DNA from: Desulfamplus sp.
GTDB taxonomy: Bacteria; Desulfobacterota; Desulfobacteria; Desulfobacterales; Desulfobacteraceae
Assembly: GCA_015232555.1 (NCBI GenBank)
Contig: JADFZJ010000014.1
Location: 1 to 64,000, forward strand
Length of the DNA: 64,000 nt
Direction of reading: 5' to 3'
The notes under the pieces are model-generated. The model was not told the DNA's origin, searched no databases, and worked only from the letters and a program-made list of their open reading frames with translations. Position numbers and translations under genes: made by a program. This document shows positions 51,952-60,340 of this stretch, one piece after another (the first letter of the stretch is position 1; each line of letters starts with the position of its first letter).

Positions 51952-53031
51952 ATGAATCGAATTTTCAAGATTTTTCTATGCTCTATGCTATTTTATGTAT
52001 TTGCAGCATCACACTCCTGGAGTGCTGACGCAGTTGAGCAAAAAAAGGAAGTTGTAAAAACTGCCTCTGTTTTTTTCCCTGAACCAGCTTATCAATTTGC
52101 TTCAATAGTTGATGGTGTGGAGGTAATTCACGATTTTGTGATTATGAACAAAGGAACAGATACCCTTCAAGTTCAGAAGGTTAAAACTGGTTGAGGGTGT
52201 GCAACTGTCTCTTATTCAAGAGAAATCCCTCCAGGTGGAGAGGGAAAAATATCAATAAAGGTTAATACAAGAGGATATGGCGGTCGTAAACTTATGAAAA
52301 CTATTGCTGTTATGACAAATGATAGCAAGAATCCAGAAATCAGCCTTACAGTATCAGGAAATGTTGATAAGTTTGTAACCATAACCCCTTCTGTTGTGCG
52401 GCTTAACGGCAAGGTTGGTGAAGAGTTGAAATCTATGGTTAAAGTTATACCAGAAGATAAATATCCATTTACAGTAACTAAAATCCGTGCTCAAGAAGGA
52501 AAAGATATAAAATATGAGCTTAAAGAAGAAAAATCTGTATCTGGAGGCAAGGAATACTCGGTTTCAGTTGAGAATCTTAAAAAAGATGCGGGTTTTTATT
52601 ATGATGTTTTGATTCTTGAAACTGATAGTAAAATTCAGCCTGAAATAAAGATCAATATTATGGCAAGACTTATCGATCCAAATCAGGAAAAAACACCTCT
52701 GCAAGGACTTAATGGAAATAATGGAAATACAGGGGTTTCAGTAAATGGCGGAGCAAATCAAATTCCTTTTGGAAAAGGAGCTGCTGGAAGTGAGACTGCT
52801 GATGGAGCTAAAAATAATAATTTTCTTGAAGTAATTCAAAAAATAAAACAACAGAATGCTCAAAAAGCAGATACAACACAAGGTGAAAATCCAAATTCTG
52901 CACAAGTGCAAAGTCAAAATGCACCTGTTCAAGACCCCAAAAGATCAGAAGAGCTAAAAAAGAAATTTGAAGAGCTTATAAGGCAGGCTCAGGAAAAACA
53001 GAAGGCTCAAGAGACTACAAAAAAAGAGTAG
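51952..53031 (+). CDS. DUF1573 exported protein, probable selenoprotein (UGA as selenocysteine at codon 81)
   Basis: The frame is open for 360 codons except for one TGA at 52192-52194. Read through, the product is 359 residues: a signal peptide (residues 1-26), a DUF1573 Ig-like domain, a second beta domain (about 140-235) and a Gln/Asn-rich, then charged helical tail. The TGA falls exactly where DUF1573 proteins have the first Cys of their CGC motif: KVKTG-U-GCATVSYS here, against a usual SCGCT. The domain continues normally after it (IPPGGEGKISIKVNTRG, MTNDSKNPEISLTVSGN). Codon 81 as Sec with Cys83 would make a U-G-C redox pair. A start follows AAAGGAATTGAATT. A point mutation is the alternative. 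A type II secretion gene set follows. Confidence 0.8.
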
Positions 53032-53041
53032 GGTTTCGTTT

Positions 53042-53082
53042 AAAAGCACTTGATTTATTTAAAAAAACAAGTGCTTTTATTT
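53042..53082 (+). terminator. Terminator after the DUF1573 gene
   Basis: AAAAGCACTTG and CAAGTGCTTTT make an 11-bp stem with a 15-base loop, followed by ATTTAA. It starts 11 bases after the stop codon. Confidence 0.75.
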
Positions 53083-53099
53083 AACAGACAGCATGATAT

Positions 53100-53127
53100 G
53101 TAGAGACGAACGGATGTGCATATCTAC
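53100..53127. repeat. Dispersed palindrome, copy 3 (degenerate)
   Basis: GTAGAGACGAACGGATGTGC followed by ATATCTAC; three to four mismatches in the arms compared with the copy at 3225. Confidence 0.7.
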
Positions 53128-53204
53128 TTTTAATAAAAACTCAAATTTTAATAAACACTCAAAAATGCTGCGATTAAATCAATAATATATAAGGTGTTCA
53201 TTTT

Positions 53205-53678
53205 ATGCAGAAAAATCTTACGCAAAAAAACGTATATAAAGTTAATAACAATCAAATAAAAAACCATAAAGATCAAAGAGGCTTTACCCTGATAGAGATT
53301 ATGGTTGTAATTATCATTGTAGGGCTTTTATCAGCATTAGTTGCACCAAAGTTTTTTGGCAAAGTTGATCAGGCAAAGATAAAGACCACAAAGACCCAGA
53401 TTGAGCTTCTTGGTTCTGCTCTTGACAGTTTCCGTCTTGATAACGGCAGATATCCGACAACAGAAGAGGGATTAAACGCATTAAGAGACAATCCCGGAGA
53501 GCTGAAAAATTGGGACGGTCCCTATCTTCCAAAACCTGTGCCTAAAGATGCGTGGGATAATGAGTTTATATATGTCTCTCCAGGAGAACATGGTCAATAC
53601 GACCTTTTAAGCTATGGTGCAGATAATGCTCAAGGTGGCGAAGACAAGATGACTAAGGATATTGTGAGTTGGGAATAG
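53205..53678 (+). CDS. gspG: Type II secretion major pseudopilin GspG
   Basis: A 157-residue pseudopilin. The prepilin peptidase site is RG-FTLIEIMVVIIIVGLL, with a 26-residue basic leader that is longer than usual. The C-terminal part has the GspG blocks NGRYPTTEEGLNAL, WDGPYLPKPVPKDAWDNEF and YDLLSYGADN with the calcium-site acids. It forms the pseudopilus that drives secretion across the outer membrane. Its end overlaps gspE by 10 bases. Confidence 0.93.
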   Translation: MQKNLTQKNVYKVNNNQIKNHKDQRGFTLIEIMVVIIIVGLLSALVAPKFFGKVDQAKIKTTKTQIELLGSALDSFRLDNGRYPTTEEGLNALRDNPGELKNWDGPYLPKPVPKDAWDNEFIYVSPGEHGQYDLLSYGADNAQGGEDKMTKDIVSWE

Positions 53679-55201
53679 TAGATGAAATAGCTGAGATAGC
53701 TGAAAAAGATATTCCTGAAACTCCGCCTCAAGTTCTGCTGCTGCCTGTTCATTTTATGAAGAGATTCAGGTTTCTTCCTGTCAATGATTCTGAAGAGAGA
53801 CTTCAGGTAATCATGGCAGACCCGCTTGATTTTAATACCCGCGAAATTATAAGAAAAGCCTATTCAAAAAAGTTGGATGTTTACAAAGCCTCAAATGAGG
53901 TGGTGAGCCAGTACATTTACAGATGGTATGAAGCTGACGCTGACATGACTGGTGAAGAGGGGGCAGATGCTCTTAATTTATCTCTTGAAGATGCCCTGTG
54001 GGATGATCCTGAACAGCTGAAGGGAATGGCTACAGAAGCACCTGTTATAAGGCTTGTAAATCACATTATTAACCGTGCCTTAGAGCTTGGCGTCTCTGAT
54101 ATCCACATTGAGCCAAGACGTCATACTGTTTTGGTAAGATATAGGATTGATGGTGTTCTTCACGATCAGGAGAGTATATCCGTAAAGCTCAAAGCTGCCA
54201 TAATCTCAAGAATCAAACTTATGGCAAAACTTGATATTGCAGAGAGAAGGCTTCCTCAGGACGGCAGAATTAAAATAAAAGCTGGACATGATGAAGTTGA
54301 TATTCGTGTATCCACAATTCCCACCCATTTTGGAGAGAGTATTGTTTTAAGGCTTCTTAATAAAGAGAACGTCTCTTTAGATCTTAAGAAATTAGGATTT
54401 GATGATACTCTATTGAAAAAATTCAGGTCTGTAATATCAATGCCGTTTGGAATTTTATTGGTTACAGGTCCTACAGGTTCGGGCAAAACAACAACCCTTT
54501 ATGCAGCATTAAGCGAAATAAACACACCTGATAAAAAAATTGTAACGGTAGAGGATCCTGTTGAATACCAGATGGATGGAGTAAATCAGGTACAGGTGCA
54601 ATCCTCGATTGGGTTGACCTTTGCTCATACACTGCGATCTTTTCTCCGCCACGATCCTGATGTTATGTTGATAGGAGAGATAAGAGACAGCGAGACTGCT
54701 GAAATTGCGGTTCAGGCAGCATTGACAGGACACATGGTATTTTCCACGCTTCATACAAATGACGCAGCAGGAGCAGTAACTCGCCTTGAGGATATGGGAA
54801 TTGAACGCTTCATGATCTCCTCTTCCCTTGTTGGCGTACTTGCCCAGCGTTTAGTGAGAAAAATCTGCCCTAACTGTTCACGACAGATAACGCTATCCTC
54901 GGAACAGCTTGAATCTCTTGCACTTGATTTTGATGTTGCATCAGACAAATTAACACCCGCTTTTTTGAGGGGAGAAGGGTGCAAATTGTGCGGCGAAACA
55001 GGTTATAAAGGGAGGATTGGAATATTTGAGCTGATGGTTCTTGACGATGAGCTTCAAGGTGAAGTAGTCGCTGGTGCTGACAGAAATCGCTTATTTAAAA
55101 AAGCTATTTCAAAAGGTATGATATCACTTAAAATGGATGGTATTCACAAGGTAAAACAGGGGCTTACCACTTATGAAGAGGTCTTGCGGGTGTCCAGATA
55201 A
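53669..55201 (+). CDS. gspE: Type II secretion ATPase GspE
   Basis: A 510-residue cytoplasmic ATPase. Motifs: VSDIHIEPRRHTVLVRYRID (Asp box region), Walker A GPTGSGKTTTLYAAL, Walker B MLIGEIRDSETAEIA, His box STLHTNDAA, and a tetracysteine CPNC...CKLC. Start is a TTG at 53669, overlapping gspG; no ATG or GTG in frame lies nearby. The N1 domain is short. Confidence 0.93.
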   Translation: MGIVDEIAEIAEKDIPETPPQVLLLPVHFMKRFRFLPVNDSEERLQVIMADPLDFNTREIIRKAYSKKLDVYKASNEVVSQYIYRWYEADADMTGEEGADALNLSLEDALWDDPEQLKGMATEAPVIRLVNHIINRALELGVSDIHIEPRRHTVLVRYRIDGVLHDQESISVKLKAAIISRIKLMAKLDIAERRLPQDGRIKIKAGHDEVDIRVSTIPTHFGESIVLRLLNKENVSLDLKKLGFDDTLLKKFRSVISMPFGILLVTGPTGSGKTTTLYAALSEINTPDKKIVTVEDPVEYQMDGVNQVQVQSSIGLTFAHTLRSFLRHDPDVMLIGEIRDSETAEIAVQAALTGHMVFSTLHTNDAAGAVTRLEDMGIERFMISSSLVGVLAQRLVRKICPNCSRQITLSSEQLESLALDFDVASDKLTPAFLRGEGCKLCGETGYKGRIGIFELMVLDDELQGEVVAGADRNRLFKKAISKGMISLKMDGIHKVKQGLTTYEEVLRVSR

Positions 55202-55267
55202 GATATTTGATAGCTCAATTCACTGTAAATTATATAATGCTGTAATAGTAATAGAGGTTGTTCGCTG

Positions 55268-56488
55268 ATGCCACAGTTCAGATTTGAAGCCATAAATCCT
55301 GATGGCAAAAAAGTTATAGATACCATTGAGGCACGAGACAGGGATGAAATTTTTCTGATGCTTCAGGCAAGAGGGGCTGTTCTGTTACGCTGGCTTGATG
55401 GAAAATCATCTAATGGAATAGGCAGCGGATTAAAACTCTTCTCTACTGGACGCAGTTTAAATAATGCCCGTCTTTTGCAGCTTACCTCTGATCTTGCCCA
55501 CCTTTTCAGTTCAGGACTTCCTATTGACCGTGCCTTATCTATTGCAGGCAGTGCCACATCTGACTCAAAAATTAGGGCAATGACGGTCTATCTTCAGGAT
55601 GCTCTTAAAAAAGGTACAAATCTTTCTGATGCAATGGCTGAAAAACCTTATGATTTTAACGATCTTTATGTGAATATGGTGAGAGTCGGAGAAATGGGCG
55701 GCATTCTCCCCTCTGTAATGGAGAGGCTTTCTGAATTTATTGGAAGGACAGAGGAGATTAAAAAATATGTAATCTCATCTTCTATCTATCCTGCAATTTT
55801 ACTTTCAGTTGGATTTTTATCACTTCTCGTTATTTTAGGATTTGTTGTGCCCAAATTTGCGGGTATCTTTGCAGATATGGGGCAGCAGATTCCGCTTTCC
55901 ACACAGATTTTGTTAGAGATCAGCAATTTTTTAAGAGTCTGGTGGTGGCTGCTTCTCTCTGGTTTTATTATACTTGCTATTTTTTTATGGCGTTTCCTGA
56001 AAACCGAACACGGTAAAAACATCTCTGACAAAAATATGCTGAAAATTCCATATATTGGCGATGTGATGCTTGATATTGAGATGAGCCGATTCTCCAGAAC
56101 TCTTGGCACTTTGATTAAAAGCGGAGTTCCACTGATGAAGGCGTTACATATTGTGAAGGCTGTAGTTTCAAACAGCCAGGTTAAAGATGCTGTAGAGCAC
56201 ATTTACAGACAAGTTAAAGAGGGTAGAAGCGTAAGTTCTCTTATGCGGGAGCGTAAAATATTTCCTCCGCTTGTGGTTCAGATGGTCTCGCTTGGCGAAG
56301 AGACCGGCAAAATCGGTGATATGCTTGTTTCTGTAGCAGAGGATTTGGATAGAAAAATTCAATCAAAGGTTAAAACCTACCTCTCACTTTTAGAACCATT
56401 CTCTATTCTTTTTCTTGGACTTCTTATCGGCGGTGTGGTTGTCTCCATGCTGACCACAATTTTTGGTGTTAATGAAATACAGTTCTAA
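55268..56488 (+). CDS. gspF: Type II secretion inner-membrane protein GspF
   Basis: A 406-residue protein with two GspF domains, each with a hydrophobic segment. Motifs: DLAHLFSSGLPIDRALSI, NMVRVGEMGGILPSVMERL, and in the second half RTLGTLIKSGVPLMKALHI and MVSLGEETGKIGDML. It is the platform for pseudopilus assembly. It overlaps gspH by 17 bases. Confidence 0.93.
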   Translation: MPQFRFEAINPDGKKVIDTIEARDRDEIFLMLQARGAVLLRWLDGKSSNGIGSGLKLFSTGRSLNNARLLQLTSDLAHLFSSGLPIDRALSIAGSATSDSKIRAMTVYLQDALKKGTNLSDAMAEKPYDFNDLYVNMVRVGEMGGILPSVMERLSEFIGRTEEIKKYVISSSIYPAILLSVGFLSLLVILGFVVPKFAGIFADMGQQIPLSTQILLEISNFLRVWWWLLLSGFIILAIFLWRFLKTEHGKNISDKNMLKIPYIGDVMLDIEMSRFSRTLGTLIKSGVPLMKALHIVKAVVSNSQVKDAVEHIYRQVKEGRSVSSLMRERKIFPPLVVQMVSLGEETGKIGDMLVSVAEDLDRKIQSKVKTYLSLLEPFSILFLGLLIGGVVVSMLTTIFGVNEIQF

Positions 56489-57038
56489 GTTCCTCATCGG
56501 TGCAAAACGTAATTCAAAAGGTTTTACTCTTATTGAGATTACAGTTGTGATAATACTTGTTGCCATTGCAGGCTCTCTTGTATTGATGAACATAGGGCAG
56601 TCAGGAAGAATGAAGAAGAGCCGCATGTTTGCATCTGAAATGTTATCTATGTGCAAAAAAGCACGAATCACTGCTATAACTAAAGGTGTTCCAGCATGTC
56701 TGACCATATCATCTGAATCAAGAGAGTGCCACATTGGCTTTGCTGATGAGGTTATCTCTGACCCTATTTCTAATACAGTTGATGATAATTCTAATACAAC
56801 CGATGATAATGAAGAGAGCAGATCAGACTCAAGTAGTCTTAAAATACCTGAAAATATTCTGCTTGAAGGAGAAAATATAAAAGTAGATTCGAATGGTGTA
56901 TATTATATCTGCTTTTATCCTGACGGCAGTTCTGGTGGAGGTATTTTAACGATATCTGTTGAAAATGAGTTTGAGTTTACATTTCAAGTTGATATGCTCA
57001 CAGGAAGCGTCAGAGAGGTTATAGATTCTGATTCATGA
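56472..57038 (+). CDS. gspH: Type II secretion minor pseudopilin GspH
   Basis: A 188-residue GspH/FimT-type pseudopilin. The cleavage site is KG-FTLIEITVVIILVAIAG. The globular part has CKKARITAITKGVPACLTIS and a final VDMLTGSVREVI. An Asp/Asn/Ser-rich insert lies at about residues 103-122. I choose the ATG at 56472; a TTG at 56463 is possible. No gspI, gspJ or gspK follows, so the operon is split or partial here. Confidence 0.85.
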   Translation: MKYSSKFLIGAKRNSKGFTLIEITVVIILVAIAGSLVLMNIGQSGRMKKSRMFASEMLSMCKKARITAITKGVPACLTISSESRECHIGFADEVISDPISNTVDDNSNTTDDNEESRSDSSSLKIPENILLEGENIKVDSNGVYYICFYPDGSSGGGILTISVENEFEFTFQVDMLTGSVREVIDSDS

Positions 57039-57121
57039 TGTATATATACTGTGCAAGGTGATAATAAATTGAGTTTTACCAAAACAGTAATATAAAAACT
57101 GATTTTAAGGAGGATTTATCC

Positions 57122-59419
57122 ATGGTTTTTAAAAAAAAGAGATTAGAAGATAAAATAAGTTGTAAAAACAAAAGTTTGGGAAACAAGAGAATTATTGGAG
57201 TATTGGGGGGTATTTGTACAGCTATTATAATTCTTTTGACTCAACCTGTTTTTGCTGCTGAAGTCTTAGTTACAACAGCAGAAGAGGTTGCTTTAAATTT
57301 TATTGACTATCTTGATGAGACATACTTTGGTGAAAAATATACAATAAGCAAGATAGAACCTTTTGAAGATTCTGGTAAAATAGTTGGATACCTTGCTATA
57401 CTTGCTCCTCAAGGATACATTCTTGTTGCTGCTGATACAATCCGAGTTCCGATTAAAGCCTACTCTCTCTCATCAAACTTTGATACCCTGCCACCTGCAT
57501 ATATTAAAGTGCTTTTAAATGAGCTCAAAATCGAATCAGTCTCAAATTTATCGTCTGCAACAACATCTAATTCTGGAAATAGAGCCGCATCTTCAAACAC
57601 TGCCTTAAACATTCAACCAGAAGAGATAAATAGTTCTTATTGGGAATTTTTAACTCAGGCAGGTATTTTATCCAGAAAAAGCCTTAGAAGCTACACACCT
57701 GACACATTCTTACTTACCACTAAGTGGAATCAGGGTTATCCCTACAATAAATTCAATCCAAAAGTTGGTGAACAATTAACTCTGACAGGCTGTGTACAGA
57801 CAGCTTTAGCTCAGGTTATGCGGTATCATCGCTATCCATCATCAGGCGGCGGAATTTTTGAACATACATGGAATGGTCAAACTCTTACTGCCGTTATGAA
57901 TCATCCATTTAACTGGGACATTATGCCAGACAGTGTGAATGGAAGTGCTCCTCAATATCAGCAAGATGAGGTGGCAGCACTTATGCGTGATCTTGGTGTG
58001 TTAAATGAGGCTAATTTTGGCACAGACGGAACAAGTGCCTATTTTCATAATGAAGAGTTTGAACGGGCATTTGGTTATGCCCCTATTTCACAAATGGATA
58101 GTGATAATGTAAATTTTTTTACTACCATTAAAAATGAGATTAACAACTTGCGACCAGTTCTTCTATCTATGCCAGGACACCTGACAGTTGCTGATGGATA
58201 TGCTTCTGATGCAAGCGGTAAAAAAATTCATGTAAATCTTGGCTGGGGTGGTTCTAATGACGATTATTATTATCTTGATCAAACAATTATAACTGACCAA
58301 TATACTTTCCCTCCAAATCACACTATTTACTATAATATCAAGCCGTGCCAGGCAGGAGAGTGTAATCCGTATACTCCAACCCAGTCGGGAAACGCCCCAA
58401 TTATTGCCTCTGACCTTAGTGATATGATTATTGAGAATAGTGATACCATTCGTATTGAAGCCTATGATCTTGACGGAGATACAGTAACACTTTCGGCAGA
58501 TTCTTCATGTGATAACATACAAACATCATTAAACGGTAATTTACTTACTATTACACCAATTGCAACCAATATATTTTGTGAGTTGACTATCACAGCAAAC
58601 TCCTATGACGGCACAGCAGAAAAGAGTTTCAAGGTTTTAGTGCTTGAAGATACTATATATATTGGAGAGCAGTATGATATAGGCGGACGGTTTGCGGATG
58701 AAGCAGAGATAGATGAATATAAGGCATATCTTGAAGGCAACACAATAATAAGCGGTAATAGAGGTTACAGTAATCAGGCATTCTATATATGGGTTAAAGA
58801 TAGCAGCGGCAATATGATAATATCTGCATTAGATTCATCAATTTCAGGTTTTCTAACTGCTGGTTTATATACCATTGGCTCTTCTTTGAGACACCCATCT
58901 AATGGGTCTTACTATAAATATAATTCTGATTTCAGTGGATACACTTTAACAGTAAAATGCAACTCCCTTAATTCAACTGTCTCTGACTTAGCATATAGCA
59001 TGGGGATAACGCTTTCTGATGACACAAATAACCCTCCATTGCCAGAAAGCATAACTTCATATAAAGTTTTAACATCTCAATCCCCTCAACTAACCGTCAA
59101 TTATGGAGAATATGTTAAGGTGTTTGGTTCGTCAGGAATTAACACAGTTAACGTTAAATCTGGCGGACGGGTAGAGTGTGCAAATTTTGCTGGAGCAAAT
59201 GTGGTGAATATAGATGATTACGCATCATATTTTATGATTCATCGCTCAGGTGCTACGGTCTATTTAGAGAGCAATACCAAAGGGACAAAGATTAAAATTC
59301 CAGCAACAAAAACCTCTCAAACTTTGAACTTTGGAGATAAAAATTTTAACCTTGTTATTAGTAATGGCAAAGTTATGTTAGGAGATCAACAGGTTACATT
59401 GGCAGACGCTCAGTTTTAG
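57122..59419 (+). CDS. Secreted C10-family (streptopain-like) cysteine peptidase
   Basis: A 765-residue exported protein. The signal segment ends VFAAE near residue 42. A Spi/propeptide-like domain follows (VALNFIDYLDETYFGEKY, GYILVAADTIRVPIKAYS). The catalytic Cys is in LTGCVQTALAQVMRYHRYP and the His in PGHLTVADGYASD, with HVNLGWGGSND after it; the usual HxNWGWGG has Leu here in place of the first Trp. After about residue 410 come beta-rich domains, one like a bacterial pre-peptidase domain. The start follows AAGGAGGATTTATCC. It lies 84 bases after gspH and may be a substrate of that system. Confidence 0.87.
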   Translation: MVFKKKRLEDKISCKNKSLGNKRIIGVLGGICTAIIILLTQPVFAAEVLVTTAEEVALNFIDYLDETYFGEKYTISKIEPFEDSGKIVGYLAILAPQGYILVAADTIRVPIKAYSLSSNFDTLPPAYIKVLLNELKIESVSNLSSATTSNSGNRAASSNTALNIQPEEINSSYWEFLTQAGILSRKSLRSYTPDTFLLTTKWNQGYPYNKFNPKVGEQLTLTGCVQTALAQVMRYHRYPSSGGGIFEHTWNGQTLTAVMNHPFNWDIMPDSVNGSAPQYQQDEVAALMRDLGVLNEANFGTDGTSAYFHNEEFERAFGYAPISQMDSDNVNFFTTIKNEINNLRPVLLSMPGHLTVADGYASDASGKKIHVNLGWGGSNDDYYYLDQTIITDQYTFPPNHTIYYNIKPCQAGECNPYTPTQSGNAPIIASDLSDMIIENSDTIRIEAYDLDGDTVTLSADSSCDNIQTSLNGNLLTITPIATNIFCELTITANSYDGTAEKSFKVLVLEDTIYIGEQYDIGGRFADEAEIDEYKAYLEGNTIISGNRGYSNQAFYIWVKDSSGNMIISALDSSISGFLTAGLYTIGSSLRHPSNGSYYKYNSDFSGYTLTVKCNSLNSTVSDLAYSMGITLSDDTNNPPLPESITSYKVLTSQSPQLTVNYGEYVKVFGSSGINTVNVKSGGRVECANFAGANVVNIDDYASYFMIHRSGATVYLESNTKGTKIKIPATKTSQTLNFGDKNFNLVISNGKVMLGDQQVTLADAQF

Positions 59420-59500
59420 AGTTAATGTAAAAATCACATATTTATAGAAGTTATACTCAAAGCTGTAATCAATTGAGCTTTTATATCTATTATTTATCCA

Positions 59501-59536
59501 AGTAGAGACGTACGGCTGTGCGTCTCTACTTTTTTA
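59501..59536 (+). terminator. Dispersed palindrome, copy 4, acting as a terminator
   Basis: AGTAGAGACGTACGG and CTGTGCGTCTCTACT pair with one or two mismatches and are followed by TTTTTT on the plus strand, so this copy of the repeat has the shape of an intrinsic terminator for the peptidase gene. Confidence 0.75.
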
Positions 59537-59584
59537 TGTGCAATATCACTCAAATGCAGGACTACCCCTTAATTTGGAAAACTT

Positions 59585-60274
59585 ATGCGAAACAGCTTAA
59601 AAATACTTGAGGCAAACAATCTGTCTAAATCCTACAAGCAGGCAGATTCAGGCACTCTAAAGGTGATTGACAACACAACTTTTGGGATACATAAGGGAGA
59701 GACAGTTGCAATCACAGGACAGTCAGGCAGCGGCAAGACAACGTTGATGGCTCTGCTTGCTGGTCTTGATACTCCTGATTCTGGGGATATTTTGATTGAT
59801 GGAACAAACTTAAACCTTATGAACGAGGATAAACTTGCAAAGTTTAGAGCCGAGAAGATAGGCGTGATTTTTCAGCAGTTCCACCTTATGCCGCATCTAT
59901 CAGCAGAGGAGAATATATCTCTTCCGCTTGAAATATTAAAGGCTGACGACATTGAGAACAGAACTAAGACAGTACTAAAGCAGGTTGGACTTGAACATAG
60001 AAAAACACACCTTCCAAGTCAGTTGAGCGGAGGAGAGTGTCAGAGAGTGGCAATTGCAAGAGCACTTGTTGTAAGACCAGCTCTTTTGCTTGCTGATGAG
60101 CCAACTGGCAACCTTGATACTAAAACTGGCGAGCAGGTGGCATCTCTTTTGTTTGATATAGTTGCAGATTCAGGAATGACTCTTGTTGTGGTAACACATA
60201 ACGTCAAGCTTGCAGGCAGATGTCACAGAGTCCTGAAACTTGACGCTGGCAGATTGGTTGAATGTGAAAATTAA
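59585..60274 (+). CDS. ABC exporter ATPase (LolD/YbbA-like)
   Basis: A 229-residue ATPase of the MacB/LolD/YbbA group. Walker A GQSGSGKTTLMALL, signature LSGGECQRVAIARAL, Walker B LLLADEPTGNLD, and the switch His in VVVTHN. It pairs with the FtsX-type permease that starts 66 bases downstream. Substrate unknown; this group often moves lipoproteins or peptides, or works mechanically. Confidence 0.92.
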   Translation: MRNSLKILEANNLSKSYKQADSGTLKVIDNTTFGIHKGETVAITGQSGSGKTTLMALLAGLDTPDSGDILIDGTNLNLMNEDKLAKFRAEKIGVIFQQFHLMPHLSAEENISLPLEILKADDIENRTKTVLKQVGLEHRKTHLPSQLSGGECQRVAIARALVVRPALLLADEPTGNLDTKTGEQVASLLFDIVADSGMTLVVVTHNVKLAGRCHRVLKLDAGRLVECEN

Positions 60275-60340
60275 TAAAATCTGCACGGTTTCTACAGAAG
60301 AGATAGGGTGTAGCTGCGAGAATTAGGAGGTTGTGGTATT

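Noticed and set aside
52294-53031. A separate gene starting after the TGA in the DUF1573 region
   Set aside because: The start would fall in the middle of a DUF1573 domain, has no good ribosome-binding site, and lacks a signal peptide. Readthrough or a single mutation explains the data better.
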